A DNA stretch of 64,000 bases from Nocardioides sp. URHA0032 (GCF_000620645.1 NZ_KK211161.1:124001-188000), one strand, 5' to 3'. Positions 9,224 through 18,780 are shown, counted from the first letter of the stretch. The notes: a model not told the origin generated them from the letters alone. Program-made: numbers and translations.

Positions 9224-10042
9224 TCAGAGCTCGCTGCGCAGGGCCCAGAGGACGGGGTAGTACTGCACGGGGAGGCGGGAGCGGAGGTAGGTCGAGCCGC
9301 TGGACCCGCCGGTGCCGGACTTGCTGCCGATCATCCGCTCGACCATCACGACGTGGCGGGCGCGCCAGTTGGCGGCGAGCTCGTCGTGCTGGAGCAGCGC
9401 CTCGGCGAGGGCCCAGACCACGGCGTACTGGTCGCGGTCGTGGGCCACGGTGCGCAGCGAGTCGGAGACGTCTCGCTCGGAGTCGGCGGCGAGGCCGAAC
9501 GACCGCAGCACGACGAGGAACGCGTCCCACAGCGTCGGCTCGGCCAGCCGGGCGTCGAGCTGCGCCCGCTCCGCCGACGTGATGCCCTTGAAGCGCTTGA
9601 GGTACGCCGGGTCCTTCTGGCCGGACAGGAACTCCAGCTCCCGGAACTGCACGGACTGGAAGCCGCTGGCCGGGGCGAGCCGCTGCCGGAACTCCAGGAA
9701 GTCCTGCGGCGTCATCGTCTCCAGCACGTCGATCTGCTGGACCAGGACCCGCTCGATCACGTGGACCCGGGTGAGCAGGTGCTGCGCCCACCACAGCCGG
9801 CCGCCGTCGACCCCGCCCAGCATCGCGTCGCGGGCCGCCGAGACCTCGTGCAGGAGCTGCTTGAACCACAGCTCGTAGACCTGGTGGATGGTGATGAACA
9901 GCAGCTCGTCGTGCGCGGGCGGGTCGGACTCGAGGTGCTGGGCGTCGAGCAGCTGCGGCAGGCGGAGGTACGAGCCGTAGGTGAGCTGCGCCCCCTGCTC
10001 GCCGAAGGAGACGAAGTTCTCAGCAGGGCTCTCGGTGGTCAT
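9224..10042 (-). CDS. kynA: Tryptophan 2,3-dioxygenase
   Basis: 272-residue heme dioxygenase that opens the indole ring of L-tryptophan to N-formylkynurenine, the first step of the kynurenine route. The N-terminal signature HDELLFITIHQVYELWFKQ (about residues 44-62) includes the distal His; the C-terminal RHVVMVERMIG...GTGGSSGSTYL block (about 230-255) carries the heme-ligand His. Length is normal for bacterial enzymes. Start ATG 10042 is 7 nt downstream of a TAGTCT box (10050-10055). No kynureninase or formamidase gene is next to it in this window. It is transcribed toward gdh, 58 bases upstream of that start. Confidence 0.95.
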   Translation of the reverse strand: MTTESPAENFVSFGEQGAQLTYGSYLRLPQLLDAQHLESDPPAHDELLFITIHQVYELWFKQLLHEVSAARDAMLGGVDGGRLWWAQHLLTRVHVIERVLVQQIDVLETMTPQDFLEFRQRLAPASGFQSVQFRELEFLSGQKDPAYLKRFKGITSAERAQLDARLAEPTLWDAFLVVLRSFGLAADSERDVSDSLRTVAHDRDQYAVVWALAEALLQHDELAANWRARHVVMVERMIGSKSGTGGSSGSTYLRSRLPVQYYPVLWALRSEL

Positions 10043-10049
10043 GGGCCTG

Positions 10050-10055
10050 AGACTA
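10050..10055 (-). promoter_or_regulatory. -10 box TAGTCT of kynA (leaderless)
   Basis: Minus-strand TAGTCT followed by 7 nt and ATG 10042. The facing DUF2505 gene starts at 10063, so its promoter must lie within or across the same bases; the plus-strand hexamer TATGTC sharing the TA is imperfect and too close to that ATG. Confidence 0.5.
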
Positions 10056-10062
10056 TGTCCGC

Positions 10063-10545
10063 ATGAAGTTCCGACACGAGCTCAGGTACCACGCCTCGCC
10101 CGCCGACGTCTTCGAGATGCTGGCCGATCCCGCGTTCCGGGAGGCGGCCTGCGCCGCCCAGGACGTGATCTCCGCCGAGGTGCAGGTCGTGCGCGAGGGC
10201 AACGGCTTCCGGCTGACCATCGACCAGGAGCAGAGGACCGACGACCTCCCCGGGTTCGCCCGCACCTTCGCCGGGGACTCCACCCGCGCCATCCAGCGCG
10301 AGGAGTGGGCGGACTCGACCGGCGGCACGCTGCGCATCGACGCGCCCGGCAAGCCGTCGGAGGTGAAGGGCACCATCACCCTGCGCCCGGAGGGGTCCGG
10401 GACCGTCGAGATCGTCGAGCTGGAGCTGAGGATCAAGGTGCCGCTGATCGGCGGCAAGCTGGAGAAGCTGCTCGCCGAGCGGGTCGCCGCCGGCATGGAC
10501 GCCGAGCACGGGGTCGGCGTCCCGTGGCTGGCGGGCAGCCGCTGA
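10063..10545 (+). CDS. DUF2505 family protein (first of tandem pair)
   Basis: 160 residues of a START/SRPBCC-like fold family limited largely to actinobacteria: MKFRHELRYHASPADVFEMLADPAFREAAC..., a central DDLPGFARTFAGD...IQREEW block and a basic C-terminal KVPLIGGKLEKLLAE helix. Function of DUF2505 is not known; the fold family binds small hydrophobic ligands. The next gene is a clear paralogue of the same length that starts within this stop codon (TGATG), so both are made from one mRNA. It lies divergent to kynA. No signal peptide or metal motif. Confidence 0.85.
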   Translation: MKFRHELRYHASPADVFEMLADPAFREAACAAQDVISAEVQVVREGNGFRLTIDQEQRTDDLPGFARTFAGDSTRAIQREEWADSTGGTLRIDAPGKPSEVKGTITLRPEGSGTVEIVELELRIKVPLIGGKLEKLLAERVAAGMDAEHGVGVPWLAGSR

Positions 10546-11027
10546 TGGCGACGACGCTCACGCACCGGCTGGAGTACGACGCGCCGCTCGCGGACGTGGC
10601 CGCGATGCTGGCCGACCCGGCCTTCCGCGAGGAGGTCTGTGCCTACCAGCGGGTGCTCCGGTCGAGCGTCACCGTCGACGTCGACGGCGGGATCACGACC
10701 GTCGTCGTCGAGCAGGCCCAGCCCGCGAACGGGATCCCCGGCTTCGCGAGGAAGTTCGTGGGCGACGAGATCGACATCGTCCAGCGCGAGGAGTGGTCCT
10801 CGCCCGAGGCCGCCGACCTGCACGTGACGATCCCCGGCAAGCCCGGCCAGATGGTCGGCACGATCACCCTCGAGGAGTCCGCCGGCCGGACGACCGAGAC
10901 CGTCGACGTACGGATCAAGGTCAACATCCCGCTGGTCGCCGGGAAGCTCGAGGAGCTGATCGCCGGGCTGCTCCGCAAGGCGCTGGTCGCCGAGGGGAAG
11001 GTCGGGCGCGACTACCTGTCGCGCTGA
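10545..11027 (+). CDS. DUF2505 family protein (second of tandem pair)
   Basis: 160 residues, aligned end to end with the preceding protein: shared MLADPAFREE/A, GFAR.F.GD...IQREEWxxxx and KVxIPLxxGKLEELxA blocks, identity by eye about 40%. ATG 10545 shares one base with the previous TGA, showing coupling. The pair probably arose by tandem duplication, and the two products may form a heterodimer (inference). The 3' end overlaps by 16 bases the end of a small membrane-protein gene on the other strand. Function unknown. Confidence 0.85.
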   Translation: MATTLTHRLEYDAPLADVAAMLADPAFREEVCAYQRVLRSSVTVDVDGGITTVVVEQAQPANGIPGFARKFVGDEIDIVQREEWSSPEAADLHVTIPGKPGQMVGTITLEESAGRTTETVDVRIKVNIPLVAGKLEELIAGLLRKALVAEGKVGRDYLSR

Positions 11028-11166
11028 GCCGGACCGCCCTCGTCCTCGGCCGCGTCCTGCCGGCGGCGGATCAGGATCACCGCCGCCAGGAGCAGGAACG
11101 GGCCGAAGGCCAGGACGAGGGTCGCGACCTTCTCGTACGGGTGCAGGGCACCCAGGTGCAGCAGGA

Positions 11167-11170
<4 letters not shown>
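11012..11170 (-). CDS. Small single-span membrane protein coupled to pruA
   Basis: 52 residues: MILLHLGALHPYEKVATLVL, then a hydrophobic segment (about residues 15-34, AFGPFLLLAAVILI) followed by RRRQDAAEDE and a charged tail. Its ATG at 11170 overlaps the TGA of pruA in an ATGA junction, which strongly argues that it is real. It may tether or assist the proline/glutamate oxidation enzymes at the membrane, but this is inference from position only. It overlaps the end of the second DUF2505 gene by 16 bases on the opposite strand. The gene is easily missed because of its length. Confidence 0.72.
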
Positions 11171-12813
<1,643 letters not shown>

Positions 12814-12820
12814 GCCCCCG

Positions 12821-12826
12821 AGCCTA
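12821..12826 (-). promoter_or_regulatory. -10 box TAGGCT of pruA (leaderless)
   Basis: TAGGCT on the minus strand with 7 nt to ATG 12813. TAGGCT is the most frequent form of the box in this window (also before dapD, the RTX gene, the AGE gene and the M14 gene). Confidence 0.55.
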
Positions 12827-12835
12827 ACCGTCAGA

Positions 12836-13183
12836 TCAGGCTCGGCAGAGGTCGGGGATCTCCTGGGTGGCGAACCATCCGAGGTCCTCGTCCGGGTCGG
12901 CGCCGACGGGCCGGTCCGCGGTGTCGGCGTGCACCGCGACGACGCGCTTCAGCGGCACCGTCCAGCCCGGCTCGGGCTCCGTGTCCAGCTCGGCGACGAC
13001 CACGACGCGGCGGCCCGGCCCGGCCAGCAGGGCCGCGGAGGCGTCGGCCGCGGTCATCAGCGCGGCGTACTCGCCGTCCTCGCTGTCGTCCTCCGCGACC
13101 ACCAGGTCGTCGGTGACCACGACGGCCCCCTCCGCGTGCTGGTCGGCCAGCAGCGCGAGCGTCGTCGGGAGGTAGATCCTCAC
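12836..13183 (-). CDS. Conserved actinobacterial protein, DUF6912-like
   Basis: 115 residues, starting MRIYLPTTLALLADQHAEGAVV, acidic overall (VAEDDSEDGEYAALMTAAD), with a strand-rich middle (GRRVVVVAELD) and ending GWFATQEIPDLCRA. I connect it with the DUF6912 group by the N-terminal pattern, from memory and with moderate certainty; no activity is known. GTG 13183 overlaps the TGA of the WS/DGAT gene (GTGA), so the two are translationally coupled. No membrane segment or signal peptide. Confidence 0.65.
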   Translation of the reverse strand: MRIYLPTTLALLADQHAEGAVVVTDDLVVAEDDSEDGEYAALMTAADASAALLAGPGRRVVVVAELDTEPEPGWTVPLKRVVAVHADTADRPVGADPDEDLGWFATQEIPDLCRA

Positions 13184-14625
13184 TGCTGGGTCTCCGTCTT
13201 CCGCTTGCGGCGGCCGCGCGGCGCTCGGGTGCGGCCGCCGGACGCGGAGTCGACGAGCTCGTCGAGCGCCTCCCGGATGCAGGGGCCGAGCAGGTCGGCG
13301 TCCGGCAGCAGGTCGCGGTCGGCGGTGATCCCGTAGTAGACGTGCCCGTCGTACGACGTCACGCCGATCGCCAGGGGATGCCCCTCGAGCAGCGGCGGGA
13401 CCGGGTAGGTCTCCAGCATCCGGGCGCCCGCGGCATACAGCGGGGCCTGCGGTCCCGGGACGTTGGTGACGCTCAGCTGGTAGGACCGGCGCTCGGTCGC
13501 GGCGAGGCGCGAGCCGATCGCGTGGAACGTCGCGGGTGCGAAGCCGGAGATGCTCGTCAGCCGGCTCGCGGCGACCGCGCGGCCGGTCTCCTTGTGCGCG
13601 AGGAAGGAGTACGACACCTGGTGCAGGCGGACCACCGGGCTCGGCTCCCAGACCGGGAGGTCCACGAAGTGCGGGGCGATCTGGCTGCCCAGCGAGGTCG
13701 CCTCCATCTCGTCGTCGATCACCGAGATCGGCACCACCGCCCTGATCTGGCGGACGCCGCGCATCGACTCACCGCGGGTCATCAGCCAGGACCGCAGCGC
13801 GCCGGTGACCGTCGCGAGCACCACGTCGTTCACGGTGCCGCCGTGCGCCTCGCGGACCTTGCGGTAGTCGGCGAGGTCGGTGCGGACGGCGACCACGCGG
13901 CGCTGCTGGGACAACGGGCCGATGATCGGCGAGTCCGGCGACGGGGTGCGGTTGGTGAGCGCGTCGGTGACCCGGCCGGCCGAGCGCGCCACGCCCGCGA
14001 CGCCACGGACCAGCGCGCCGGTGGTGCTACGCGCCGTGGCGGTGACGGTCCCGCGCTCGGTCACCGAGTCCTTGATCGCGCCGGCCATCAAGGAGAACGG
14101 CGACGGTCCGGCGTGCGGGCGCCACTCGTCGCCACCCAGCTCCTTGGGCTCGGGCGCGGTGTCGAGCAGCACCTGGCCGAGGTCCACGGTGTGCATGCCG
14201 TCGACCAGCACCTGGTGGGCCTTCGAGAGCAGCGCGACCCGCCCGTCGGCGAGTCCCTCCACGAAGTAGATCTCCCACAGCGGGCGGTGCCGGTCCAGCG
14301 GGCGCGAGACGATCCGCGCCACCAGCTCGCGCAGCTGGTCCAGCGTGCCCGGACGCGGCAGTGCAGACCGGCGTACGTGGTAGCCGAGGTCGAAGTGGTC
14401 GTCGTCCACCCACACCGGGTTGGCGATCCGGCCCGGGACCGTCTGCACGCGCTGGCGGTAGCGGGGCACGAACGAGATCCGCTCCTGGACCAGCCGGACC
14501 AGCTCGGCGTAGTCGAAGCCGGACTGCCCGGGGTCGAAGATCTCCACCGTGGCGTTGTGCATCGGCGTCGAGGCGGACTCCTCCGCCAGGAGGGCCACGT
14601 CTCGCGGCCGGAGCCGCTCACTCAT
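13180..14625 (-). CDS. Wax ester synthase/diacylglycerol acyltransferase (WS/DGAT) family protein, variant motif
   Basis: 481 residues with the family layout: N-terminal acyl-CoA binding half (MSERLRPRDVALLAEESAST, PLWEIYFVEGL), the active-site motif region at 137-143 and the C-terminal half (LATVTGALRSWLM.RGE, NVPGPQAPLYAAG). The family makes triacylglycerols or wax esters from acyl-CoA. The canonical HHxxxDG is here H137-Q138-VLV-D142-G143, so the second, catalytic His is Gln. The enzyme may therefore have altered or no acyltransferase activity. Lysine-rich C-terminus (RRKRKTETQQ). ATG 14625; the downstream DUF6912-like gene is coupled by GTGA. Confidence 0.88.
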   Translation of the reverse strand: MSERLRPRDVALLAEESASTPMHNATVEIFDPGQSGFDYAELVRLVQERISFVPRYRQRVQTVPGRIANPVWVDDDHFDLGYHVRRSALPRPGTLDQLRELVARIVSRPLDRHRPLWEIYFVEGLADGRVALLSKAHQVLVDGMHTVDLGQVLLDTAPEPKELGGDEWRPHAGPSPFSLMAGAIKDSVTERGTVTATARSTTGALVRGVAGVARSAGRVTDALTNRTPSPDSPIIGPLSQQRRVVAVRTDLADYRKVREAHGGTVNDVVLATVTGALRSWLMTRGESMRGVRQIRAVVPISVIDDEMEATSLGSQIAPHFVDLPVWEPSPVVRLHQVSYSFLAHKETGRAVAASRLTSISGFAPATFHAIGSRLAATERRSYQLSVTNVPGPQAPLYAAGARMLETYPVPPLLEGHPLAIGVTSYDGHVYYGITADRDLLPDADLLGPCIREALDELVDSASGGRTRAPRGRRKRKTETQQ

Positions 14626-14737
14626 GCCGTCCGCCGCCTCTCACTGAGAATCACCCAAGATCGCCGGGGTCACGTACCGACGGTCTGTACAACATGGGAT
14701 TCTGGCAGACGTCACGACCCAGCCAGAAAGAGCGACG

Positions 14738-15109
14738 ATGCGCCGACTCCTTGCCAGCCTGACCGTCCTGCTGTGCGCCGTCCCCCTGGCGGCGTGCGGC
14801 GCCTCCGACTCAGGAGGCGGTTCCGACGGCTCGTCCTCCTCGGATCCGAAGATCATCCAGGTCACGTTCGACGGGGACTCGGTCACGCCGAACGGCGAGC
14901 GCGTCGACGTCTCGGTCGGCCAGCCGGTCACCCTGCAGGTGACCGCGGACGCGCCGGGCGAGATCCACGTCCACTCCACGCCCGAGCAGGAGCTGGAGTA
15001 CAGCAAGGGCGAGACCACCCTGAAGCTGACGCCGATCGAGGCCCCGGGCACCGTCGACGTCGAGTCGCACTCGCTCGAGAAGGTCATCGTCCAGCTCGAA
15101 GTCCGCTGA
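14738..15109 (+). CDS. Secreted lipoprotein with cupredoxin-like domain
   Basis: 123 residues: lipoprotein signal peptide with lipobox LAAC (Cys about residue 21), a Gly/Ser linker (SGGGSDGSSSSD), then a strand-rich domain (IIQVTFDGDSVTPNGERVDVSVGQPV) like the cupredoxin-fold proteins that accompany membrane transport systems. A His pair (IHVHS) could bind metal, but the full type I copper set (C, M) is absent. The next gene starts one base after the stop, so the two are an operon; the lipoprotein is probably an outer-face partner of that membrane protein. An AAAGAG ribosome site lies 5 bases before ATG. Confidence 0.75.
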   Translation: MRRLLASLTVLLCAVPLAACGASDSGGGSDGSSSSDPKIIQVTFDGDSVTPNGERVDVSVGQPVTLQVTADAPGEIHVHSTPEQELEYSKGETTLKLTPIEAPGTVDVESHSLEKVIVQLEVR

Positions 15110-15110
15110 G

Positions 15111-16451
15111 GTGGTCGGCGACGGCACCACGTTCGCCCACGGGATCGGCGGGGCCAAGGACCTGCCGATCTCGCCCGAGCTCGCGATCGCGGGCGCGACC
15201 GCCGCACTGGTCGTCTCGTTCACCGTCCTCGCGATCGCCTGGCGCACGCCACGCTTCGACGCCGCGACGACCGGCCGGCCGGCACCGGCCTGGCTGACCG
15301 CCGTCGTCGACTCCGCCGCGTGGCGGGTCACCTGGCGCACGGTGGGGTTCCTGGTCTTCCTCTACACCGCGATGGTCGCGGTGTTCGGCAAGGACCTGGT
15401 CATCAACCCCCTGCTCGGCATCTTCTACGTGTGGTGGTGGGTCGGGCTGGTCCCGCTCTCGCTGTTCCTCGGCCCGGTGTGGAAGGCGATCAGCCCGGTC
15501 CGCACCATCAACCTGGCGTTCGCGAGGCTCTCCGGCGGCGACCCCGAGCAGGGCATGCTCACCTATCCCGAGCGGCTCGGGCACTGGCCAGCGGCGGTCG
15601 GGCTGTACGCGTTCGTCTGGATGGAGCTCGTCTACCCCTACTCCACGGAGATCGGGCCGATCCGGCTGTGGTGCGCGGCGTACGTCGCGGTGATGCTGGT
15701 CGGCGGCGCACTGTTCGGCAACACCTTCTACGAACGCGCCGACCCCTTCGAGGTCTACTCCACCCTGGTCTCGCGGCTCTCGGTCTGGGGCCGCCGCAGG
15801 ACGGAGCAGGGCGAGCTGCTGGTGGTCCGCCACCCCCTGGCGAACCTCGACACGACCCCGGTGCGCGCCGGCCTCGTGGCCGTGGTCGCCGTGCTGTTCG
15901 GCAGCACCGCGTTCGACTCGTTCAAGGACTCCACGAGGTGGATCACCTTCATCCAGTCGAGCGACACCTCGGCGTACCTCGTCAACAACCTGGGCCTGCT
16001 GGCGTTCTGCGTCGGCGTCGGGCTGGTCTTCGCGCTCGGGTGCGTGCTCACCGGGCTCGGGGAGGACCTGCGGCGGCGCGAGCTGCCGAACCTGCTGGCG
16101 CACTCGGTGGTGCCGATCATCGTGGGCTACATCGTCGCCCACTACCTGAGCTACCTCGTGGAGGTCGGGCAGCTGACGCTGATCCAGGCGAGCGACCCCT
16201 TCAGCAACGGCAGCAACTGGTTCGGGACCGGCAACCTGAGCGTGAGCTACTGGCTCAGCTACCACCCGACCCTCCTGGCGGACCTCAAGGTGCTCGCGGT
16301 CGTGACCGGCCACGTCCTCGGCGTGATCGCCGCGCACGACCGCGCGATCCGGATCCTGCCGAAGCGGCACCAGCTGACCGGTCAGCTGCCGCTGCTGTTC
16401 GCGATGATCGCGTTCACGGTCGGGGGGTTGTACCTGCTGTTCGCTGCCTAA
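15111..16451 (+). CDS. Polytopic integral membrane protein, function unknown
   Basis: 446 residues with roughly 10-11 hydrophobic segments. The N-terminus has a conserved-looking TFAHGIGGAKDLPISPEL block before the first span, followed by spans with aromatic-rich loops (FYVWWWVGLVPLSLFLGPVWK). Such proteins are widespread in actinobacteria beside cupredoxin-like lipoproteins; no transporter or enzyme signature is recognised. Starts at GTG 15111, one base after the lipoprotein stop, so the two are co-translated. The stop codon lies in the first copy of a perfect 75-bp tandem repeat. Confidence 0.7.
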   Translation: MVGDGTTFAHGIGGAKDLPISPELAIAGATAALVVSFTVLAIAWRTPRFDAATTGRPAPAWLTAVVDSAAWRVTWRTVGFLVFLYTAMVAVFGKDLVINPLLGIFYVWWWVGLVPLSLFLGPVWKAISPVRTINLAFARLSGGDPEQGMLTYPERLGHWPAAVGLYAFVWMELVYPYSTEIGPIRLWCAAYVAVMLVGGALFGNTFYERADPFEVYSTLVSRLSVWGRRRTEQGELLVVRHPLANLDTTPVRAGLVAVVAVLFGSTAFDSFKDSTRWITFIQSSDTSAYLVNNLGLLAFCVGVGLVFALGCVLTGLGEDLRRRELPNLLAHSVVPIIVGYIVAHYLSYLVEVGQLTLIQASDPFSNGSNWFGTGNLSVSYWLSYHPTLLADLKVLAVVTGHVLGVIAAHDRAIRILPKRHQLTGQLPLLFAMIAFTVGGLYLLFAA

Positions 16452-16580
16452 GCACGAACGAGCGGCAACCCGGGCGGTGAGGCAACCGCCTGCGGTGACC
16501 TTCCATACCTGCTGTTCGCTGCCTAAGCACGAACGAGCGGCAACCCGGGCGGTGAGGCAACCGCCTGCGGTGACCTTCCA
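16431..16580. repeat. Perfect 75-bp tandem duplication between two convergent genes
   Basis: Bases 16431-16505 and 16506-16580 are identical; a diverged partial third copy (tactggctgttcgccgcg) begins at 16581. Copy 1 contains the last codons and TAA of the plus-strand membrane protein; copy 2 encodes the last 24 residues and TAG of the minus-strand CpaE-like protein. Each copy carries a CTAA in which the two stop codons would overlap, so one copy was probably the ancestral junction. Each unit also holds a 6-bp stem (GGCGGT/ACCGCC, 16473-16478 with 16485-16490). Confidence 0.95.
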
Positions 16581-17782
16581 TACTGGCTGTTCGCCGCGTA
16601 GAGGTCATCGGCGAGCCTGCTCACCGCCCGGGCGAGCGGCGAGTCGCCGAGCTCGGTGAGGGTCCGGCCCGCGACGAGCGCGCGGTCGACGGTGGCCTGG
16701 TCGTCGGGCAGGAAGTGCAGGCCGCTGGTGCGCGCGAAGCCGGCGACCATGCCGGCGATGTCGCGCTCGGACCAGCCCAGGCTGGGGCGCATCCGGTTGA
16801 CCAGGACGTGCGCGTCGCGGCCGCGCTCGGCGAGCTCGACGAGCCCCCGCGCGAGCCGCGACAGGCCGACCGGGTCGGCGCTGCCGACCGCGACCACCTC
16901 GTCGGCGACGTCGAGCGCCCCGAGGGTCATCTGGTTGCGGCCCGGCCGGCTGCCGTAGTCGGAGCCCGGGTCGTCCTCCAGGCTGAAGCCGGTGTCGACG
17001 ACCACCTCGGCGTGGTCGCGGGCGACCTCGAGGAGGTGCTCGACCGTGCCGTTGCGCACCTCGACCCACCGGTCGCCGCGCGGCAGGCCGGTCACGACGC
17101 TCAGGTGGCCGTCGATGCCGCGCTGGACCGAGCCGAACCGCTCCTCGAGCTGGCCGGCCGCGGCCAGCCGGGCGGCGGAGAGCAGGCCCGAGACCTCGTC
17201 GAGGATGCCGAGCTGCTGCGCCACGGCCCCGCCGTACGGGTCGGCGTCGACCAGGACCGTACGCCGCTTCCGGCGCGCCAGCTCGGCCGCCAGCGCCGCG
17301 GCGACGGTGGTGCGGCCGGGCGCCCCCGCCGGCCCCCACACCGCGACCACGCGCCCGGCGGCGGGCGGACCCTGCGGCGGCGGCCCACTCGGGGGCGGGA
17401 CCCGGACCACGGTCTCGGGGGAGTCCTCGTCGAGGACGGCGCCGGCGAGAGCGTCGAGGTCGTCCTCGGAGACCACCCGCGGGATGCCGATCCGGGCGGC
17501 GCGCAGCCGGCCGCCGTCGAGGGTCGCCCCGCCCGGGGCGATGGCGACCGGACGGACGGCGTACTTGCGCAGCAGGTCGACCGCGGCGCGGTCGAGGCCC
17601 GGTGAGTCGAGGCCGAGGACGGCGGCGTCGGCCTGGCCGGCACTGGCCGCGGCCAGCAGGTCGTCGACGTCGACGCACCGCTTGAGGACGACGACCCCGG
17701 GGTGGTCGCCGAGTCGCTGGAGGACGGCCGGCTCCCAGGCCGCACCGGAGGCGACCACGATGACGAGCGTCCTGTCGGTCAC
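16523..17782 (-). CDS. CpaE/TadZ-like pilus assembly ATPase (ParA/MinD family)
   Basis: 419 residues. N-terminal ~120 residues form a receiver-like domain without clear phosphorylation site; a Pro-rich linker (PPPSGPPPQGPP) leads to a MinD/ParA-type ATPase from about residue 144. The P-loop reads GPAGAPGRTT (150-159), with Arg at the usual Lys position, and DADPYGG follows in place of the A' motif. Such proteins localise Tad/Flp pilus machinery, and the upstream SAF-domain gene fits, but no secretion ATPase gene is in the window. GTG start, 3 bases after the SAF stop. The last 24 residues come from the 75-bp repeat. Confidence 0.75.
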   Translation of the reverse strand: MTDRTLVIVVASGAAWEPAVLQRLGDHPGVVVLKRCVDVDDLLAAASAGQADAAVLGLDSPGLDRAAVDLLRKYAVRPVAIAPGGATLDGGRLRAARIGIPRVVSEDDLDALAGAVLDEDSPETVVRVPPPSGPPPQGPPAAGRVVAVWGPAGAPGRTTVAAALAAELARRKRRTVLVDADPYGGAVAQQLGILDEVSGLLSAARLAAAGQLEERFGSVQRGIDGHLSVVTGLPRGDRWVEVRNGTVEHLLEVARDHAEVVVDTGFSLEDDPGSDYGSRPGRNQMTLGALDVADEVVAVGSADPVGLSRLARGLVELAERGRDAHVLVNRMRPSLGWSERDIAGMVAGFARTSGLHFLPDDQATVDRALVAGRTLTELGDSPLARAVSRLADDLYAANSQYGRSPQAVASPPGLPLVRA

Positions 17783-17785
17783 GGG

Positions 17786-18445
17786 TCAGCCACGGCGGAC
17801 GACGGTGAGGACGGGCTCGCGGGCGCGGCCGAGGTCGGCCAGGAAGGCCGCCGCGTCGTCGGCGGCGACCGCGAGCACGAGCTGGCGACGGCCGGTCGTG
17901 GCGCCGAAGGTGCTGTCGAGCGGCGGCGCGTCGACGACGGTGGCCTCCCGGAGCAGCGGCCCGTCGTGGCCGATCAGGTAGACGTCGACGACGGAGCCGG
18001 ACGCCACCGACGGCGGGACCTGTTCGGCGTCGACGGCGACGGGGAGCTCGACCGTGTCCGCGGCCGCGGCGGTGCCGACGGCGTCGCGCGGCAGCAGCTC
18101 GCCCGCGCCGACGGCGTGCACCAGCCGGAGGTCGGACGGCAGCTCGTCGTCGACGGTGTAGTAGCCCGCGAGGTCGCCGGCGTCGACGAACCGGACCCGG
18201 TGGGCGACCAGGTCGGCGGGGTCGAGGCGAGCTCCCGGCCCGGCGTCGGACGCGACCGCCCACACCGCGACGGTGTCGTCGGCCGCGGCCAGCAACCGCG
18301 CACCTGCGACCACCGACGCGGCGACGATCAGCAGCCCGATCCACAGCCGCGGGTCGCGCCAGCCGGAGCGTGTCGCACGGGTGGCCGGCGGAACCGGGGC
18401 GGATGCCGCCGGAGCCGCAGGGCGCTGCGCCGTGCCGAGACTCAC
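17786..18445 (-). CDS. SAF-domain membrane protein (CpaB/RcpC-like)
   Basis: 219 residues: cytoplasmic N-terminus rich in Ala/Pro, one membrane segment (LWIGLLIVAASVVAGARLLAA, about residues 34-54), then an outer SAF domain (about 60-125: VWAVASDAGPGARLDPADLVAHRVRF...LVHAVGAGELLPRDAV) as in CpaB proteins of Flp/Tad pili. The C-terminal part (DVYLIGHDG...LVLAVAADDAAAFLADLG) resembles the second half of CpaB. The CpaE-like gene follows after 3 bases. GTG 18445 start. Whether these two genes serve a pilus or another envelope role cannot be decided here. Confidence 0.72.
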   Translation of the reverse strand: MSLGTAQRPAAPAASAPVPPATRATRSGWRDPRLWIGLLIVAASVVAGARLLAAADDTVAVWAVASDAGPGARLDPADLVAHRVRFVDAGDLAGYYTVDDELPSDLRLVHAVGAGELLPRDAVGTAAAADTVELPVAVDAEQVPPSVASGSVVDVYLIGHDGPLLREATVVDAPPLDSTFGATTGRRQLVLAVAADDAAAFLADLGRAREPVLTVVRRG

Positions 18446-18543
18446 GCGGGGATTCTCGCCACCGGGAGACGCTCCGAAACCCGTTCTCCACAGCGCCGCC
18501 GGGGCGGCGGCGTACCGGAGGGCGGAGGTGCGACGATGGGTGC

Positions 18544-18780
18544 ATGGCCGGCACGCCCCGCTTCCTCACGCTCGCCGACGTGGCGGAGGTCCTCAACACC
18601 TCGAGCGCGCAGGTCTACGCCCTGGTCCGCCGCGGCGACCTGCCGGCGATCAAGATCGGCGGTCGCGGACAGTGGCGGGTGGAGTCGGCCCAGCTCGAGG
18701 AGTTCATCCAGCGGATGTACGCCGACACCAAGGCCTTCGTCGAGGAGCACCCGTTCGTGGAGTCCGAGACCGCCGACTGA
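18544..18780 (+). CDS. Small MerR/excisionase-type helix-turn-helix protein (BldC-like)
   Basis: 78 residues: FLTLADVAEVLNTSSAQVYALVRRGDLPAIKIGGRGQWRVE is a typical winged-helix DNA-binding unit of the excisionase/BldC type, followed by an acidic C-terminal helix (QLEEFIQRMYADTKAFVEEHP). BldC-type proteins of actinobacteria are small transcription regulators that bind DNA direct repeats; this one is about the same size. ATG 18544 chosen because the domain begins 7 residues later; upstream in-frame codons give no homology. It is divergent from the SAF gene by 98 bases. Not associated with an integrase, so an excisionase role is unlikely. Confidence 0.82.
   Translation: MAGTPRFLTLADVAEVLNTSSAQVYALVRRGDLPAIKIGGRGQWRVESAQLEEFIQRMYADTKAFVEEHPFVESETAD

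Noticed and set aside
10050..10062. A sixth back-to-back -10 pair between kynA and DUF2505
   Set aside because: The plus-strand hexamer would be TATGTC, with the wrong last base, and only 3 nt from ATG 10063.
16414..16608. Minus-strand 64-residue frame with a 25-residue repeat
   Set aside because: The repeat is only the 75-bp DNA duplication translated in another frame; the true minus-strand gene uses a different frame with stop at 16523.
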